A stretch of 64,000 nucleotides of DNA from positions 2,162,323 to 2,226,322 of the forward strand of contig NZ_CP036265.1 in the NCBI RefSeq assembly GCF_007743815.1, in the 5' to 3' direction. This stretch comes from Alienimonas californiensis (GTDB lineage Bacteria > Planctomycetota > Planctomycetia > Planctomycetales > Planctomycetaceae). The translations under genes were made by a program, and so were the position numbers. The notes below the pieces were generated by a model that worked only from the letters and a program-made list of their open reading frames with translations, was not told the origin of the DNA and did not search any database. The number at the start of each line of letters is the position of its first letter. The stretch's first letter is position 1. Shown one piece after another: positions 43,432-51,806 of the stretch.

Positions 43432-44370
43432 TCACCGCTCGCCGCGTTGGCGTTCCATAAATGCGTTGAACCACGGGTTATAGACCATCAGCGTCAGCAC
43501 GAAGACGGCCGCGAGGAAGATCCCGGTCGACACGACCAGGAAGGGCGTGCGTGGGTCGTCACCTCCGAGGGCGATCAGGGTGACGCCGACGAGGATCAGC
43601 CCCACGAACCACATCAGGACGCACCAGACGATCCGGACGAAGGGCGAACCGCTCCACAACCCGATCATGAGCAGCGCGGTCAGGATCCACCGGACGATCT
43701 CCACCAGCGTCGGCCCCCGGCCCGCCTCAATTAGGTTCGAAATCGTCAACAACGGCGGGCCGACCATGAACAGCGTGAGGAGCGACATGATCGCCAAGCC
43801 GACGTCCGCCGCCGGGTCCCGGTCCGACGCCGGCCGCTTCCGGCGTTTCGCCCGCCGCGGCTTCTTCTTCGGGTTGGGCTCCCGCGGCGGCGGCGGCGGC
43901 GGCGGAGCGGTTTCGTCTTCCCACGCGATGTCGGAGAGGCCCTCGCCCGTCAGCCAACTGTCGGATGAGGGCGCCGGCCTCCGCTTGCGAACCGGCGTCT
44001 TTCGAGGCGGACGGCGGAGCGGAGGAGCGTCGCTCGCGTTCTCAGGTGCGGGCCGCGACCTGCGTGACGCCGCCTTCGGCTTGGGCTTCGCTCCGGACGT
44101 CCCCGGAGATCGGGCGGACGGCGCGGCGGCGGCCCTCTGTGCCGCAGGCGCCTGCGGTTCTCGGAGCGTTGGGGGCTTCGGGTCGTCGGTCGGCTCAGCG
44201 ATCGCCTTGAGAGAGACGACGGAATCCGCGGGCGTCACGTCCTCGAACACGACCGCGGGGGCGGCGATCGCCGCGTCGAAGGCTTCGCGGCAGTGTGGGC
44301 AGACCGTCCAGCGGCCGGTCCCGGTCGACACGGCGGCGCCGCAGGTCGGGCAGGCGCAATGCGTGAGCAT
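43432..44370 (-). CDS. Zinc-ribbon membrane protein of unknown function
   Basis: A 312-residue protein. An N-terminal zinc ribbon (HCACPTCGAAV and VCPHCREAF, two C-x2-C pairs) is followed by a long low-complexity region rich in Pro, Arg, Lys and Ala (about 45-195, including a run of seven Pro). Four hydrophobic helices close the protein (IMSLLTLFMVGPPLLTI, LTALLMIGLWSGSPF, WCVLMWFVGLILVGVTLIAL, VVSTGIFLAAVFVLTLMV). Such ribbon-linker-TM proteins are common in planctomycetes with no known role. A small GGTGAC hairpin overlaps its stop and separates it from the convergent sigma gene. Confidence 0.65.
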   Translation of the reverse strand: MLTHCACPTCGAAVSTGTGRWTVCPHCREAFDAAIAAPAVVFEDVTPADSVVSLKAIAEPTDDPKPPTLREPQAPAAQRAAAAPSARSPGTSGAKPKPKAASRRSRPAPENASDAPPLRRPPRKTPVRKRRPAPSSDSWLTGEGLSDIAWEDETAPPPPPPPREPNPKKKPRRAKRRKRPASDRDPAADVGLAIMSLLTLFMVGPPLLTISNLIEAGRGPTLVEIVRWILTALLMIGLWSGSPFVRIVWCVLMWFVGLILVGVTLIALGGDDPRTPFLVVSTGIFLAAVFVLTLMVYNPWFNAFMERQRGER

Positions 44371-44462
44371 GAACAAGGTCGAGGGGCGAAGCGCTGGGGC
44401 GCCGCAAGATAAAGCCGGCGGGTTCGCCCGGCGAGAGGCGACGGGTTCCGGCGAACCCGCAC

Positions 44463-44490
44463 TTGCGGCGGCGTGTCCGCTTGCTAGACT
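44463..44490 (+). promoter_or_regulatory. Candidate sigma-70 promoter for the tRNA-tuf operon
   Basis: TTGCGG at 44463-44468 and TAGACT at 44485-44490, 16 bases apart, about 80 bases before tRNA-Thr. The match to TTGACA/TATAAT is partial, but the position fits a strong stable-RNA promoter. Confidence 0.4.
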
Positions 44491-44569
44491 CTCGCCCCGC
44501 CCCTGCGGCGTCGGCTTGCCGATGTCACGGGGCGGGCCGTTGCGTGAGGCGCAGCGTGGCATTCACCGC

Positions 44570-44642
44570 GCTCGTGTAGCTCAACTGGCAGAGCATCGGT
44601 TTTGTAAACCGAAGGTTGCGGGTTCGAGTCCCGCCGCGAGCT
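44570..44642 (+). tRNA. tRNA-Thr (anticodon TGT)
   Basis: A 73-base cloverleaf. The acceptor stem GCTCGTG/CGCGAGC has one G-T pair, the anticodon stem is TCGGT/ACCGA with loop TTTGTAA, and the T arm is GCGGG-TTCGAGT-CCCGC. CCA is not encoded. First of four tRNAs ahead of tuf, in the same order as E. coli thrU-tyrU-glyT-thrT-tufB. Confidence 0.95.
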
Positions 44643-44691
44643 CTTCGCCCGCGGCGCCCGATCCGGCGACCGACGGCGCGTGAAACGAACG

Positions 44692-44773
44692 GGGAGCGTA
44701 CCCGAGTGGTCAAAGGGGCCAGACTGTAAATCTGGTGGCTACGCCTTCGCAGGTTCGAATCCTGCCGCTCCCA
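44692..44773 (+). tRNA. tRNA-Tyr (anticodon GTA)
   Basis: An 82-base class II tRNA. The acceptor stem is GGGAGCG/CGCTCCC, the anticodon arm CCAGA-CTGTAAA-TCTGG, and a long variable arm (TGGCTACGCCTTCG) precedes the T arm GCAGG-TTCGAAT-CCTGC. The discriminator is A and CCA is not encoded. Confidence 0.95.
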
Positions 44774-44789
44774 CTTGCGGGAATGACCA

Positions 44790-44868
44790 AATCCCAAGCG
44801 GCAAGAACCAAAGGACGGGCTCCGCAGGCCCCTTCTTTGGTTCTTGCGTTCTTGGTCCTTGAGATTTC
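44790..44868. repeat. AAGAACCAAA-type hairpin, copy 1
   Basis: GCAAGAACCAAAG (44801-44813) pairs exactly with CTTTGGTTCTTGC (44835-44847). An outer pair, AAATCCCAAG and CTTGAGATTT, adds to the stem. It is markedly richer in A and T than its surroundings and lies between tRNA-Tyr and tRNA-Gly. A related copy precedes rplK (48619-48693). Confidence 0.8.
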
Positions 44869-44881
44869 CCGCCGCGCTGCT

Positions 44882-44952
44882 GCGGGTGTAGCTCAATGGT
44901 AGAGCACTAGCCTTCCAAGCTTGTGATGAGGGTTCGATTCCCTTCACCCGCT
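44882..44952 (+). tRNA. tRNA-Gly (anticodon TCC)
   Basis: A 71-base cloverleaf. The acceptor stem is GCGGGTG/CACCCGC, and the anticodon arm CTAGC-CTTCCAA-GCTTG has one T-T mismatch. The T arm is GAGGG-TTCGATT-CCCTT with one G-T pair, and the discriminator is T. CCA is not encoded. Confidence 0.93.
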
Positions 44953-45206
44953 TCGCCCGCACGCGGGCCGTCCGTCCGGCTCTGACGCCGGCCCCGCCTG
45001 CTCCACGGGCGACCGACGGCGTCGCAGCGGGCTGCGGAATGACGATTCCACGGGTTCGCGGGGATTTTCCCCCCGCCGGGCTTTGCCGAATCGATCGGAC
45101 CCGCAATGATGCCCGCCCGACGACGCACCCGGTCCACCCGGACGTGAATCGTTCGGCCGGTTCGGCCGGAACCGGCTCCCCCGGGAGCCGGCTTCCCAAG
45201 AGCCAC

Positions 45207-45278
<72 letters not shown>

Positions 45279-45444
45279 CTCCCCACTCGCGGACCCGATC
45301 AGCTGCGACCGATCCCCTGGATCGGTCCGCTGGGGCACGCCGGGCGGGGTTACCGTTTCCACCGCGACCCCCACAGTCCCACCCCCGGCGCGACACGGGC
45401 CGCACGGCCGCCGGCGTCCGGCGACAGGCAGGAAGAAGACACCG

Positions 45445-46641
45445 ATGGCCAAGGCCAACTTCGAGCGCACCAAGCCGCACGTAAACGTCGGCACGATCGG
45501 TCACATTGACCACGGCAAGTCGACGCTGACCGCTGCGATCGTCAACGTGCAGGCGACCAAGGGCCTCGCGAAGGCGATTCCCTACGCTGACATCACCAAG
45601 GGCGGCACCGTCCGCGACGCCTCCAAGACGGTGACGATCGCCGTCTCCCACGTGGAGTACGAGTCCCCGGAGCGCCACTACGCCCACATCGACTGCCCGG
45701 GCCACGCGGACTACGTCAAGAACATGATCACCGGGGCGGCCCAGATGGACGGGGCCATCCTCGTCGTCGCCGCCGACGCCGGTCCGATGCCGCAGACCCG
45801 CGAGCACATCCTGCTCGCCAAGCAGGTCAACGTGCCGAAGATCGTGGTCTTCCTCAACAAGGTCGACCTGGTCGACGACGAGGAGCTGCTCGATTTGGTC
45901 GAGATGGAAGTCCGCGAGCTGCTGGACAAGTACGACTTCCCCGGCGACGACATCCCGCTGGTCAAGGGCAACGCCAAAGCCGCCCTGGAGACCCCGGGCG
46001 ACGCCGGCGCCAACGCCTGCATCGGCGAGCTGGTCGAGGCCCTCGACAGCTACATCGAGGAGCCGGCCCGTGAGATGGACAAGCCGTTCATGATGGCCAT
46101 CGAGGACGTGTTCTCGATCGAAGGCCGCGGTACGGTCGTCACCGGCCGGATCGAGTCCGGCGTCGTCAAGGTCGGCGAGAAGGTCGAGATCGTCGGTTTG
46201 AAGGACACCCAGACCACGACCGTCACCGGCGTGGAAGCCTTCAATAAGACGATGGATCAGGGCATCGCCGGCGACAACGTCGGCGTGCTGCTCCGCGGCA
46301 TCGCTAAGGACGCCGTCCAGCGCGGCCAGGTCCTCGCCGCCCCGAAGACCATCAACCCGCACACCAAGTTCGAGGCTGAGGTCTACGTCCTCAGCAAGGA
46401 CGAAGGCGGCCGGAAGACCCCGTTCTTCTCCGGCTACAAGCCCCAGTTCTACTTCCGGACCACCGACGTGACCGGCGGCGTGAACCTGCTCGGCGGCGCC
46501 GAGATGTGCATGCCCGGCGACAACGTCAACCTCGAAGTCGAGATGGAGAAGCCGGTCGCCATTCACAACGGCTCCCGCTTCGCCATTCGCGAGGGTGGCA
46601 AGACCGTCGGTTCCGGCATCGTGACCAAGATCGTGGCGTAG
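45445..46641 (+). CDS. tuf: Translation elongation factor Tu
   Basis: GTPase that carries aminoacyl-tRNA to the ribosome; 398 residues. The nucleotide motifs are GHIDHGKS (19-26, with Ser in place of the usual Thr), DCPGH (83-87) and NKVD. Domains 2 and 3 are complete ([37 protein letters not shown]). Switch I departs from the textbook RGITI: residues 61-65 are KTVTI, inside [20 protein letters not shown], with the GTP-sensing Thr kept at 64. From memory, other planctomycetes show this form. GGAAGAAG lies upstream of the ATG at 45445. Confidence 0.97.
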   Translation: MAKANFERTKPHVNVGTIGHIDHGKSTLTAAIVNVQATKGLAKAIPYADITKGGTVRDASKTVTIAVSHVEYESPERHYAHIDCPGHADYVKNMITGAAQMDGAILVVAADAGPMPQTREHILLAKQVNVPKIVVFLNKVDLVDDEELLDLVEMEVRELLDKYDFPGDDIPLVKGNAKAALETPGDAGANACIGELVEALDSYIEEPAREMDKPFMMAIEDVFSIEGRGTVVTGRIESGVVKVGEKVEIVGLKDTQTTTVTGVEAFNKTMDQGIAGDNVGVLLRGIAKDAVQRGQVLAAPKTINPHTKFEAEVYVLSKDEGGRKTPFFSGYKPQFYFRTTDVTGGVNLLGGAEMCMPGDNVNLEVEMEKPVAIHNGSRFAIREGGKTVGSGIVTKIVA

Positions 46642-46751
46642 TTTCTCTGCAAGGTGCCCCGCCCGCTTCGCGATTCCTCGCGGGGCGGGCGAACCTGCGT
46701 TTCGTCCCCCGCGTCTTTCCGGCGCTCCCCAACAACACGGCGTCCCTGACG

Positions 46752-46907
46752 ATGGCCCGCGAATACGTCTGGCTGAAGTGCACCGAATCCGGCGAGCGGA
46801 ACTACCGCGTCTCCAAGGAGATGCGCGGCACCGACCGGCTTGAGCTGCTGAAGTACTGTCCGAAGCTGCGCAAGCACACGATTCACAAAGAAGACCGCAA
46901 GAAGTAG
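46752..46907 (+). CDS. rpmG: Ribosomal protein L33
   Basis: A 51-residue large-subunit protein. ERNYRVSKEMRGTDRLELLK and YCPKLRKHTIHKEDRKK match the L33 family. Zinc-binding members have two C-x2-C pairs; here only the first Cys of each pair remains (Cys10 in CTES and Cys36 in CPKL), so zinc binding is probably lost. It lies between tuf and tRNA-Trp, as in many bacterial tuf-secE-nusG clusters. Confidence 0.95.
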   Translation: MAREYVWLKCTESGERNYRVSKEMRGTDRLELLKYCPKLRKHTIHKEDRKK

Positions 46908-46910
46908 CCG

Positions 46911-46939
46911 TTAGCCGTCCTCTTCAAGAGGGCGGCTAA
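46911..46939. terminator. Hairpin between rpmG and tRNA-Trp
   Basis: TTAGCCGTCCTCT pairs with AGAGGGCGGCTAA (13 positions, one G-T) around a short loop, 3 bases after the rpmG stop and 4 bases before tRNA-Trp. No T run follows, so it may be a processing or pausing signal rather than a full stop. Confidence 0.45.
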
Positions 46940-46943
46940 TCGA

Positions 46944-47016
<73 letters not shown>

Positions 47017-47170
47017 CTCCTTCCCGTCCCCTCTCCGGCGGCCGGCCTTTCAGGCCTCGGGCTGTTTTGGTTAGGGATGTCCCCCCCTCCACGTCGCGTC
47101 GAGGTCGCAAGACGCGTCCCTCGACCGCTGATCCTCCTCGTACCGGGCTCCCCCGGCGAACGGACTTCGC

Positions 47171-47623
47171 ATGTCCCGGCAACAGGCGTCCGGCTCCATT
47201 TGGTCCGAACTGCTCGCAGCCGGTCTGTACAAGCGGAACCAGGGCCGCATCGTGCGGCAGGCGACCGCCGCGGCGGTCGGGCTGGTCGTGTTCATCGGCT
47301 GCTACGTGCTCGCCCAGGGTCGGCTCGCCGAGTATGACGAGCCGATTCGGTACGGCGTCCCCGCGGTGCTGCTGGCCGCCGGCTGCTGGTTCGCGTTCCG
47401 GCTGGTCAACTACCCGCGGTTCGCGGACTTCCTGATCTCCGTCGAGGCGGAGATGGCGAAGGTCTCCTGGCCGACGTGGCCCGAGGTGCTGCGGGCGAGC
47501 CTGGTGGTGATCGCGATCATGTTCCTGCTCGCCGGGGTGCTGTTCTTCTACGACATGGTCTGGGGTTGGCTGTTCGAGGCGCTGGGCGTGCTGCGTTTGC
47601 AGAACGCCGCCCCCGTCGAGTGA
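47171..47623 (+). CDS. secE: Preprotein translocase subunit SecE
   Basis: Small subunit of the SecYEG export channel; 150 residues with three hydrophobic helices (about 35-50, 62-78 and 112-132). The conserved amphipathic stretch before the last helix reads FLISVEAEMAKVSWPTWPEV, the SecE signature. Three-helix SecE is the E. coli-like form; many bacteria have one helix. It sits between tRNA-Trp and nusG, the standard place. Confidence 0.94.
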   Translation: MSRQQASGSIWSELLAAGLYKRNQGRIVRQATAAAVGLVVFIGCYVLAQGRLAEYDEPIRYGVPAVLLAAGCWFAFRLVNYPRFADFLISVEAEMAKVSWPTWPEVLRASLVVIAIMFLLAGVLFFYDMVWGWLFEALGVLRLQNAAPVE

Positions 47624-47848
47624 CCGCCCCGTCCGCCGCGGCCGGGCGGTCCCCGGAAAACCCGCTGCGGTGGCTTGAAGTTTCAGGACGGCCCGGCCAT
47701 CCTGCACGACCCGACCGGTCGCCACGGCGGCCGGTCGTTCGCATTCTCGGCGTCCGCCGCCCCCGGTTCCGTCCGGATTCGCCCGAAGCCGGTCGATCCG
47801 TTCCCGCCGGCCGAATTGCGGGACGCCCCTTCTCCCTCTCGCGGTCCC

Positions 47849-48607
47849 ATGACCGACCCCGCTGCGTCCGCCGACCTTGACGACGCGACGTCCGCCCAGG
47901 ACGCCGCGGTCGACGACGCCGTCACCGACTCCGGCGCGGCGGACGCCTCCTCCGAGGACGCCCCGCGGGAAGGGGGCGAGACGCCCGAAGAGGCCCCGAA
48001 GCGGAAGTTCCCCGCCCCGGAGGAGCAGTCCACCGTCGACGAGCTCGGCTACGAGTGGTTCGTGCTGAAGGTCACCTCGAACCGCGAGAAGACCGTCAAG
48101 AAGACGCTGGAGAAGCGGATTCGCCGCGAAGGTCTGGAAGAGGACTTCGGCGAGATCGTCATCCCCACCCAGAAGGTCGTGGACCCCAAGGGCGGTAAGA
48201 AGCGGGTGATCGAGCAGAAGCTCTTTCCCGGCTACATGATGATCCAGATGAAGTTGAACGACGACAGCTGGTACCTCGTCCGTGACACCACCGGCGTCGG
48301 CGGCTTCACGGGCTCCAGCGGTTCGTTCACCAGCGCTGACGACCGCCCCGCCGCGATGCGGGCGGACGAGGTCGACCGCATGCTCGGCAAGGTCGAGGAA
48401 GCGGCGGACGAGGAGGCCGAACCGGCGAAGGTCCAGATCGACCTGCCGATCGGCGAGACGGTCAAGATCAAGGAGGGCCCCTTCGAAACCTTCGAGGGCA
48501 CCGTCGAGGCGATCGACGAGTTGCACGGCAAGGTGACGGTGCTGATCGAGATCTTCGGCAGCCCCCGGCCGACCGAGTTCGAGTACTGGCAGGTCGAAAA
48601 GGTTTAA
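47849..48607 (+). CDS. nusG: Transcription termination/antitermination factor NusG
   Basis: RNA polymerase-binding elongation factor that links polymerase to Rho or to ribosomal protein S10. The product is 252 residues, longer than the usual about 180, because of an acidic head of about 65 residues (Asp/Glu/Ala-rich). The NGN domain follows (about 67-185, YEWFVLKVTSNREKTVKK, IEQKLFPGYMMIQMKL, VRDTTGVGGFTG), then the KOW domain (about 205-252, IKEGPFETFEGTVEAIDE). ATG 47849 was preferred to an in-frame ATG further upstream, which would extend into low-complexity sequence. Confidence 0.94.
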   Translation: MTDPAASADLDDATSAQDAAVDDAVTDSGAADASSEDAPREGGETPEEAPKRKFPAPEEQSTVDELGYEWFVLKVTSNREKTVKKTLEKRIRREGLEEDFGEIVIPTQKVVDPKGGKKRVIEQKLFPGYMMIQMKLNDDSWYLVRDTTGVGGFTGSSGSFTSADDRPAAMRADEVDRMLGKVEEAADEEAEPAKVQIDLPIGETVKIKEGPFETFEGTVEAIDELHGKVTVLIEIFGSPRPTEFEYWQVEKV

Positions 48608-48618
48608 GGAACGCTTCA

Positions 48619-48693
48619 ATCTCCAAGAAGACAAGAACCAAACGCGGTTCACAACAGCCTTTTTGGTTCTTGATTTCTTGTCTCTTGGAATTT
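48619..48693. repeat. AAGAACCAAA-type hairpin, copy 2, upstream of rplK
   Basis: CAAGAACCAAA (48632-48642) pairs exactly with TTTGGTTCTTG (48662-48672). Outer arms CCAAGA and TCTTGG extend the stem. It ends 8 bases before the rplK ATG, so it forms the mRNA leader directly before that start. Related to the copy at 44790. Confidence 0.8.
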
Positions 48694-48700
48694 CAGTCAG

Positions 48701-49129
48701 ATGGCTAAAAAGCAACTCGTCACCACCATCAAGGTCCAGGTCAAGGGTGGGCAGGCCACGCCGGCGCCGCCGGTCGGCACCGCCCTGGGTCCGCACGGCG
48801 TGAACATCGGGCAGTTCGTCCAGCAGTTCAACGAGCAGACCCGCGACATGGCCGGCACCACGGTGCCGGTGGTCATCTCCGTCTACAACGATCGGACCTT
48901 CGAGTTCGTCGTCAAGAGCCCGCCGGCCCCGGTGTTGCTCAAGCAGGCCGCGGGCGTCGCCAAGGGCGCCGGCAACCCGCTGAAGAACAAGGTCGGCTCC
49001 GTCACCGACGCGCAGGTGGAGGAGATCGCCAAGACCAAGATGGAAGACCTCAACGCCGGCTCGCTGGAGCAGGCCAAGAAGACGATCGCCGGCACCGCCC
49101 GCAGCATGGGGATCACCGTCGTCGGCTGA
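48701..49129 (+). CDS. rplK: Ribosomal protein L11
   Basis: A 142-residue protein of the GTPase-associated centre of the large subunit, binding 23S rRNA with L10/L12. The N-terminal domain has [20 protein letters not shown], with the Pro residues of the thiostrepton-binding face. The C-terminal RNA-binding domain ends [17 protein letters not shown]. Its start codon is preceded by an A/T-rich hairpin rather than a visible Shine-Dalgarno site. Confidence 0.97.
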   Translation: MAKKQLVTTIKVQVKGGQATPAPPVGTALGPHGVNIGQFVQQFNEQTRDMAGTTVPVVISVYNDRTFEFVVKSPPAPVLLKQAAGVAKGAGNPLKNKVGSVTDAQVEEIAKTKMEDLNAGSLEQAKKTIAGTARSMGITVVG

Positions 49130-49207
49130 TCGGGTCCCCAGGACCCGTCGCCGACCTCGCCCCGCATCCCCCCGCACGCCGCTCCCAGTAACGCTCGAAA
49201 CGTACCG

Positions 49208-49909
49208 ATGGCTGATTCCAAACGGATGAAGTACCTGCTGGAACAGACCAGCAGCTACACCCCGATGCCCGTCGACGCCGCCGTCAAGCGGTTGAAGAAC
49301 CTGGAGAGCGGCCTTCCCGCCAACATCCCGGCGGTGAAGTTCGACCAGACGGTCGAGATCGCCTTCCGGCTGGGCGTCGATCCGAAGCAGGCGGATCAGA
49401 TGATCCGCGGCTCGATCGTGCTGCCGAACGGCATCGGCAAAGAGCAGCGCGTGCTGGTCTTCGCCCGCGGCGACGCGCTCGCCGCCGCCGAGGCGGCCGG
49501 CGCCGACTACGCCGGCGGCTCCGAACTGGCGGACAAGATCAAGGAAGGCTGGACCGACTTCGACGTCGCGATCGCCAGCCCGGACATGATGGGCGTCGTT
49601 GGCCCGCTGGGCCGCGTGCTCGGCCCCCGCGGCCTGATGCCGTCCCCCCGGGCCGGCACCGTCACCCCGAACGTGGCCGACGCCGTCCGCGAGTACAAAG
49701 CGGGCAAGGTCGAGTTCAAGGTGAATAAGGAAGGCGTCGTCCACACGGTCGTCGGCAAGCTGAGCTTCACCGAGGAGAAGCTCGCCGAGAACGCTCGGGC
49801 GATGATCGGCCGGATCGAGTCGCTCAAGCCGTCCACCAGCAAGGGCGTCTACATGCGGAGCGTGTACCTGACCGCTTCGATGATGCCCTCCATCCAGATC
49901 GCCCTCTGA
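49208..49909 (+). CDS. rplA: Ribosomal protein L1
   Basis: A 233-residue large-subunit stalk protein that also represses its own operon in E. coli. [40 protein letters not shown] and the signature region [20 protein letters not shown] are conserved. ATG at 49208 lies 78 bases after rplK. No L1-binding leader was identified. Confidence 0.97.
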   Translation: MADSKRMKYLLEQTSSYTPMPVDAAVKRLKNLESGLPANIPAVKFDQTVEIAFRLGVDPKQADQMIRGSIVLPNGIGKEQRVLVFARGDALAAAEAAGADYAGGSELADKIKEGWTDFDVAIASPDMMGVVGPLGRVLGPRGLMPSPRAGTVTPNVADAVREYKAGKVEFKVNKEGVVHTVVGKLSFTEEKLAENARAMIGRIESLKPSTSKGVYMRSVYLTASMMPSIQIAL

Positions 49910-49917
49910 TTTCCTGG

Positions 49918-49937
49918 GCCGGACGCCTGCGTCCGGC
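49918..49937. repeat. Hairpin between rplA and rplJ
   Basis: GCCGGACGC and GCGTCCGGC separated by CT, in the 68-base gap between rplA and rplJ, 8 bases after the rplA stop. It could be an attenuator or a processing site. Confidence 0.5.
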
Positions 49938-49977
49938 TTAGGCGTCGCCCCCGCATAACGCCCCGCCGCACGAGCCG

Positions 49978-50511
49978 ATGAGTAAATACGTCAAAGGGAT
50001 GATGATCGACGCGGTCGTGGACCGCATCGGCGACGCCACCAACCTGCTGGTCGTGGACGTTTCCACCGTCGACGCCATCACCTGCAACACCTGGCGTCTG
50101 GCGCTGGCGAAGCAGAACATCCAGGCCCTGACCGTCAAGAACTCCCTCGCCCGCCGGGCGCTGGAGCGGAAGGGCGTGACCGGGCTGGACCCGGTGCTGG
50201 AAGGCCCCAGCACGCTGATCTTCGGCGGGGAGGACATCGTCGCCCTCTCCAAGGAGATCACGAAGTGGGCCAAGGAGATCAAGCAGCTCTCCATCAAGGG
50301 CGGGTCCGTCGAGGGCCAGACGCTGGACGAAGCCGGCGTCGAGACCCTGTCCAAGAGCCCCAGCCGCGAGGAACTGCTGGCGACGATCGTCGCCCAGATC
50401 CTCAGCCCCGGCGCCAACATCTCCGCGGCCCTGCTGGGGCCCGGCAAGATGATCGCCAGCCAGGTCAAGCAGATCGGCGACGGCACCGCCGGCCCGAACA
50501 AGACCGAATAA
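49978..50511 (+). CDS. rplJ: Ribosomal protein L10
   Basis: A 177-residue base of the L10(L12)n stalk. The N-terminal RNA-binding domain has VDAITCNTWRLALAKQNIQ and VKNSLARRALE, and the C-terminal helix that carries L12 dimers follows. SPSREELLATIVAQILSPG is typical of the family. ATG at 49978 follows rplA by 68 bases. It is followed by rplL as in most bacteria. Confidence 0.96.
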   Translation: MSKYVKGMMIDAVVDRIGDATNLLVVDVSTVDAITCNTWRLALAKQNIQALTVKNSLARRALERKGVTGLDPVLEGPSTLIFGGEDIVALSKEITKWAKEIKQLSIKGGSVEGQTLDEAGVETLSKSPSREELLATIVAQILSPGANISAALLGPGKMIASQVKQIGDGTAGPNKTE

Positions 50512-50630
50512 CCTCGTCCCTCTCGTGCGCGGCGGGACCGTCACGCCCGCGGCGACGCTGTGTTGCCCCCCTGTTACCCCTAACCGAAAGCCCCGCCGGC
50601 GTCGTCTTCGTCCGGCCGTGCACAACCCCC

Positions 50631-50636
50631 GGAGGA
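50631..50636 (+). promoter_or_regulatory. Strong Shine-Dalgarno site of rplL
   Basis: GGAGGA, 7 bases before the rplL ATG. Most genes here lack such a site. L7/L12 is needed in several copies per ribosome, so a strong site here makes sense. Confidence 0.75.
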
Positions 50637-50643
50637 TCTCCCA

Positions 50644-51054
50644 ATGGCCGACGAAACCACCACCGCTGACATCCCGGCGGACATGAAGGAACTGGCCGAG
50701 AAGATCGTCAACATGACGCTTCTCGAAGCCAAGAAGTTCAGCGACTACCTCAAGGACGAGTACGGCATCGAGCCCGCCGCCGGCGGCGGCGTGATGATGG
50801 CCGGCCCCGGCGGCGGCGACGCCGCGGCGGAAGTCGAAGAGCAGACCGAGTTCGACGTGATCCTGACCAGCTTCGGCGGGAACAAGATCCCCGTCATCAA
50901 GATCGTCCGCGGCGCCACGGGCCTGGGCCTGAAGGAAGCCAAGGAACTGGTCGAAGGCGCCCCGAAGCCGGTCAAGGAGGGCCTCTCCAAGGAAGACGCC
51001 GAGAAGCTCGTCGCCGAGATCAAGGAAGCCGGCGGCGAAGCGGAACTCAAGTAG
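50644..51054 (+). CDS. rplL: Ribosomal protein L7/L12
   Basis: A 136-residue multi-copy stalk protein that recruits translation GTPases. The N-terminal dimer domain ([20 protein letters not shown]) and a Gly/Ala hinge precede the C-terminal domain ([60 protein letters not shown]). The hinge includes [14 protein letters not shown] perfect intrinsic terminator follows the stop by 30 bases. Confidence 0.97.
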   Translation: MADETTTADIPADMKELAEKIVNMTLLEAKKFSDYLKDEYGIEPAAGGGVMMAGPGGGDAAAEVEEQTEFDVILTSFGGNKIPVIKIVRGATGLGLKEAKELVEGAPKPVKEGLSKEDAEKLVAEIKEAGGEAELK

Positions 51055-51084
51055 TTCGACGCTCGTCCCACCGACGATCCGAAG

Positions 51085-51117
51085 CGACCCGGACGCTCCA
51101 GGCGTCCGGGTCGTTTT
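51085..51117 (+). terminator. Intrinsic terminator after rplL
   Basis: CGACCCGGACGC (51085-51096) pairs exactly with GCGTCCGGGTCG (51102-51113) across a 5-base loop, and TTTT follows at once (TTTTGCTT). This is the clearest classic terminator in the window. It should end most rplKAJL transcripts before rpoB. Confidence 0.9.
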
Positions 51118-51806
51118 GCTTGCGCGGTGGAGAACGCGTGCGGTGACTCAGGGGGACCCCATGCGGGCGTTCAGAGATCGTGACCGGTCCGACGAGTTTC
51201 GGGGCCGGAATGCGGATTCGTCGAGCGTTTGGCACGGGAATTGTCCGCGGCCGGTTGACACCTCGGCTTGACACGCGACACTGCACGTTGCCCCGGACTC
51301 CGGCGGGTTCGGGCTCTGGCGATTCTCGCGGCTCCTCCCCGCGTTCGCATCGTCGACCAGCGCAACCGACAGCGGCGGCCTCCCCCCCTTGCGGCGTCAC
51401 CCTCGTTTTATCACCGATTCCGGCTCCGCGTGCGGTCGCCGGACTCTTGGCCGACGCGTCCCCGGTTCGTCCGGGTCCGGACGCGCCGGCTCGTCGTTTG
51501 CGCTCCATCCCGTTGCGACCGTTCCGGTTGCACTCTCACCGACGGCGTCTGTGAAGGCGCCCGCGTTTGCGAAGGCGTCGTCCCCCTCCCGGCCGGGGAC
51601 GAACGCGGCGACGCTCGGTTCTCTTGCCGGTCGGCCGCCCGGTCCCGTCCGGGTCGGCTTTCCCCAGTAGGTCTCCGGCCGAAGCCCTGCCCCGCGTCCG
51701 GTCCGCCCGGCGTGCGGCGGCGGCCCGCCCTTCGTCCGGACCCCGCGACGCCCTTTCCGCCCGTCGCGACCGGCCCCCTCCCCTTCTCCCCCAGCCCGAC
51801 ACCTCG
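51118..51806. promoter_or_regulatory. Region between the rplL terminator and rpoB, probable rpoB promoter and leader
   Basis: No gene seen in 689 bases. Two TTGACA hexamers lie 13 bases apart (51255-51260 and 51268-51273). The first has GACACT 16 bases downstream (51277-51282) as a weak -10. If this is the rpoB promoter, the leader would be over 500 bases long. The rest is G+C-rich, with no hairpin that stands out. Confidence 0.4.

Noticed and set aside
46642..46751. Terminator between tuf and rpmG
   Set aside because: A GCCCCGC/GCGGGGC stem with a 17-base loop exists but lacks a T run, and competing pairings are equally good. Read-through to rpmG is expected.
51229..51244. Near-consensus sigma-54 promoter TTGGCACG-GGAA-TTGT upstream of rpoB
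   Set aside because: The -24 part fits and the spacing is right, but the -12 element is GT rather than the near-invariant GC. Control of rpoB by sigma-54 would be very unusual. One such match in 64 kb of G+C-rich DNA can be chance.
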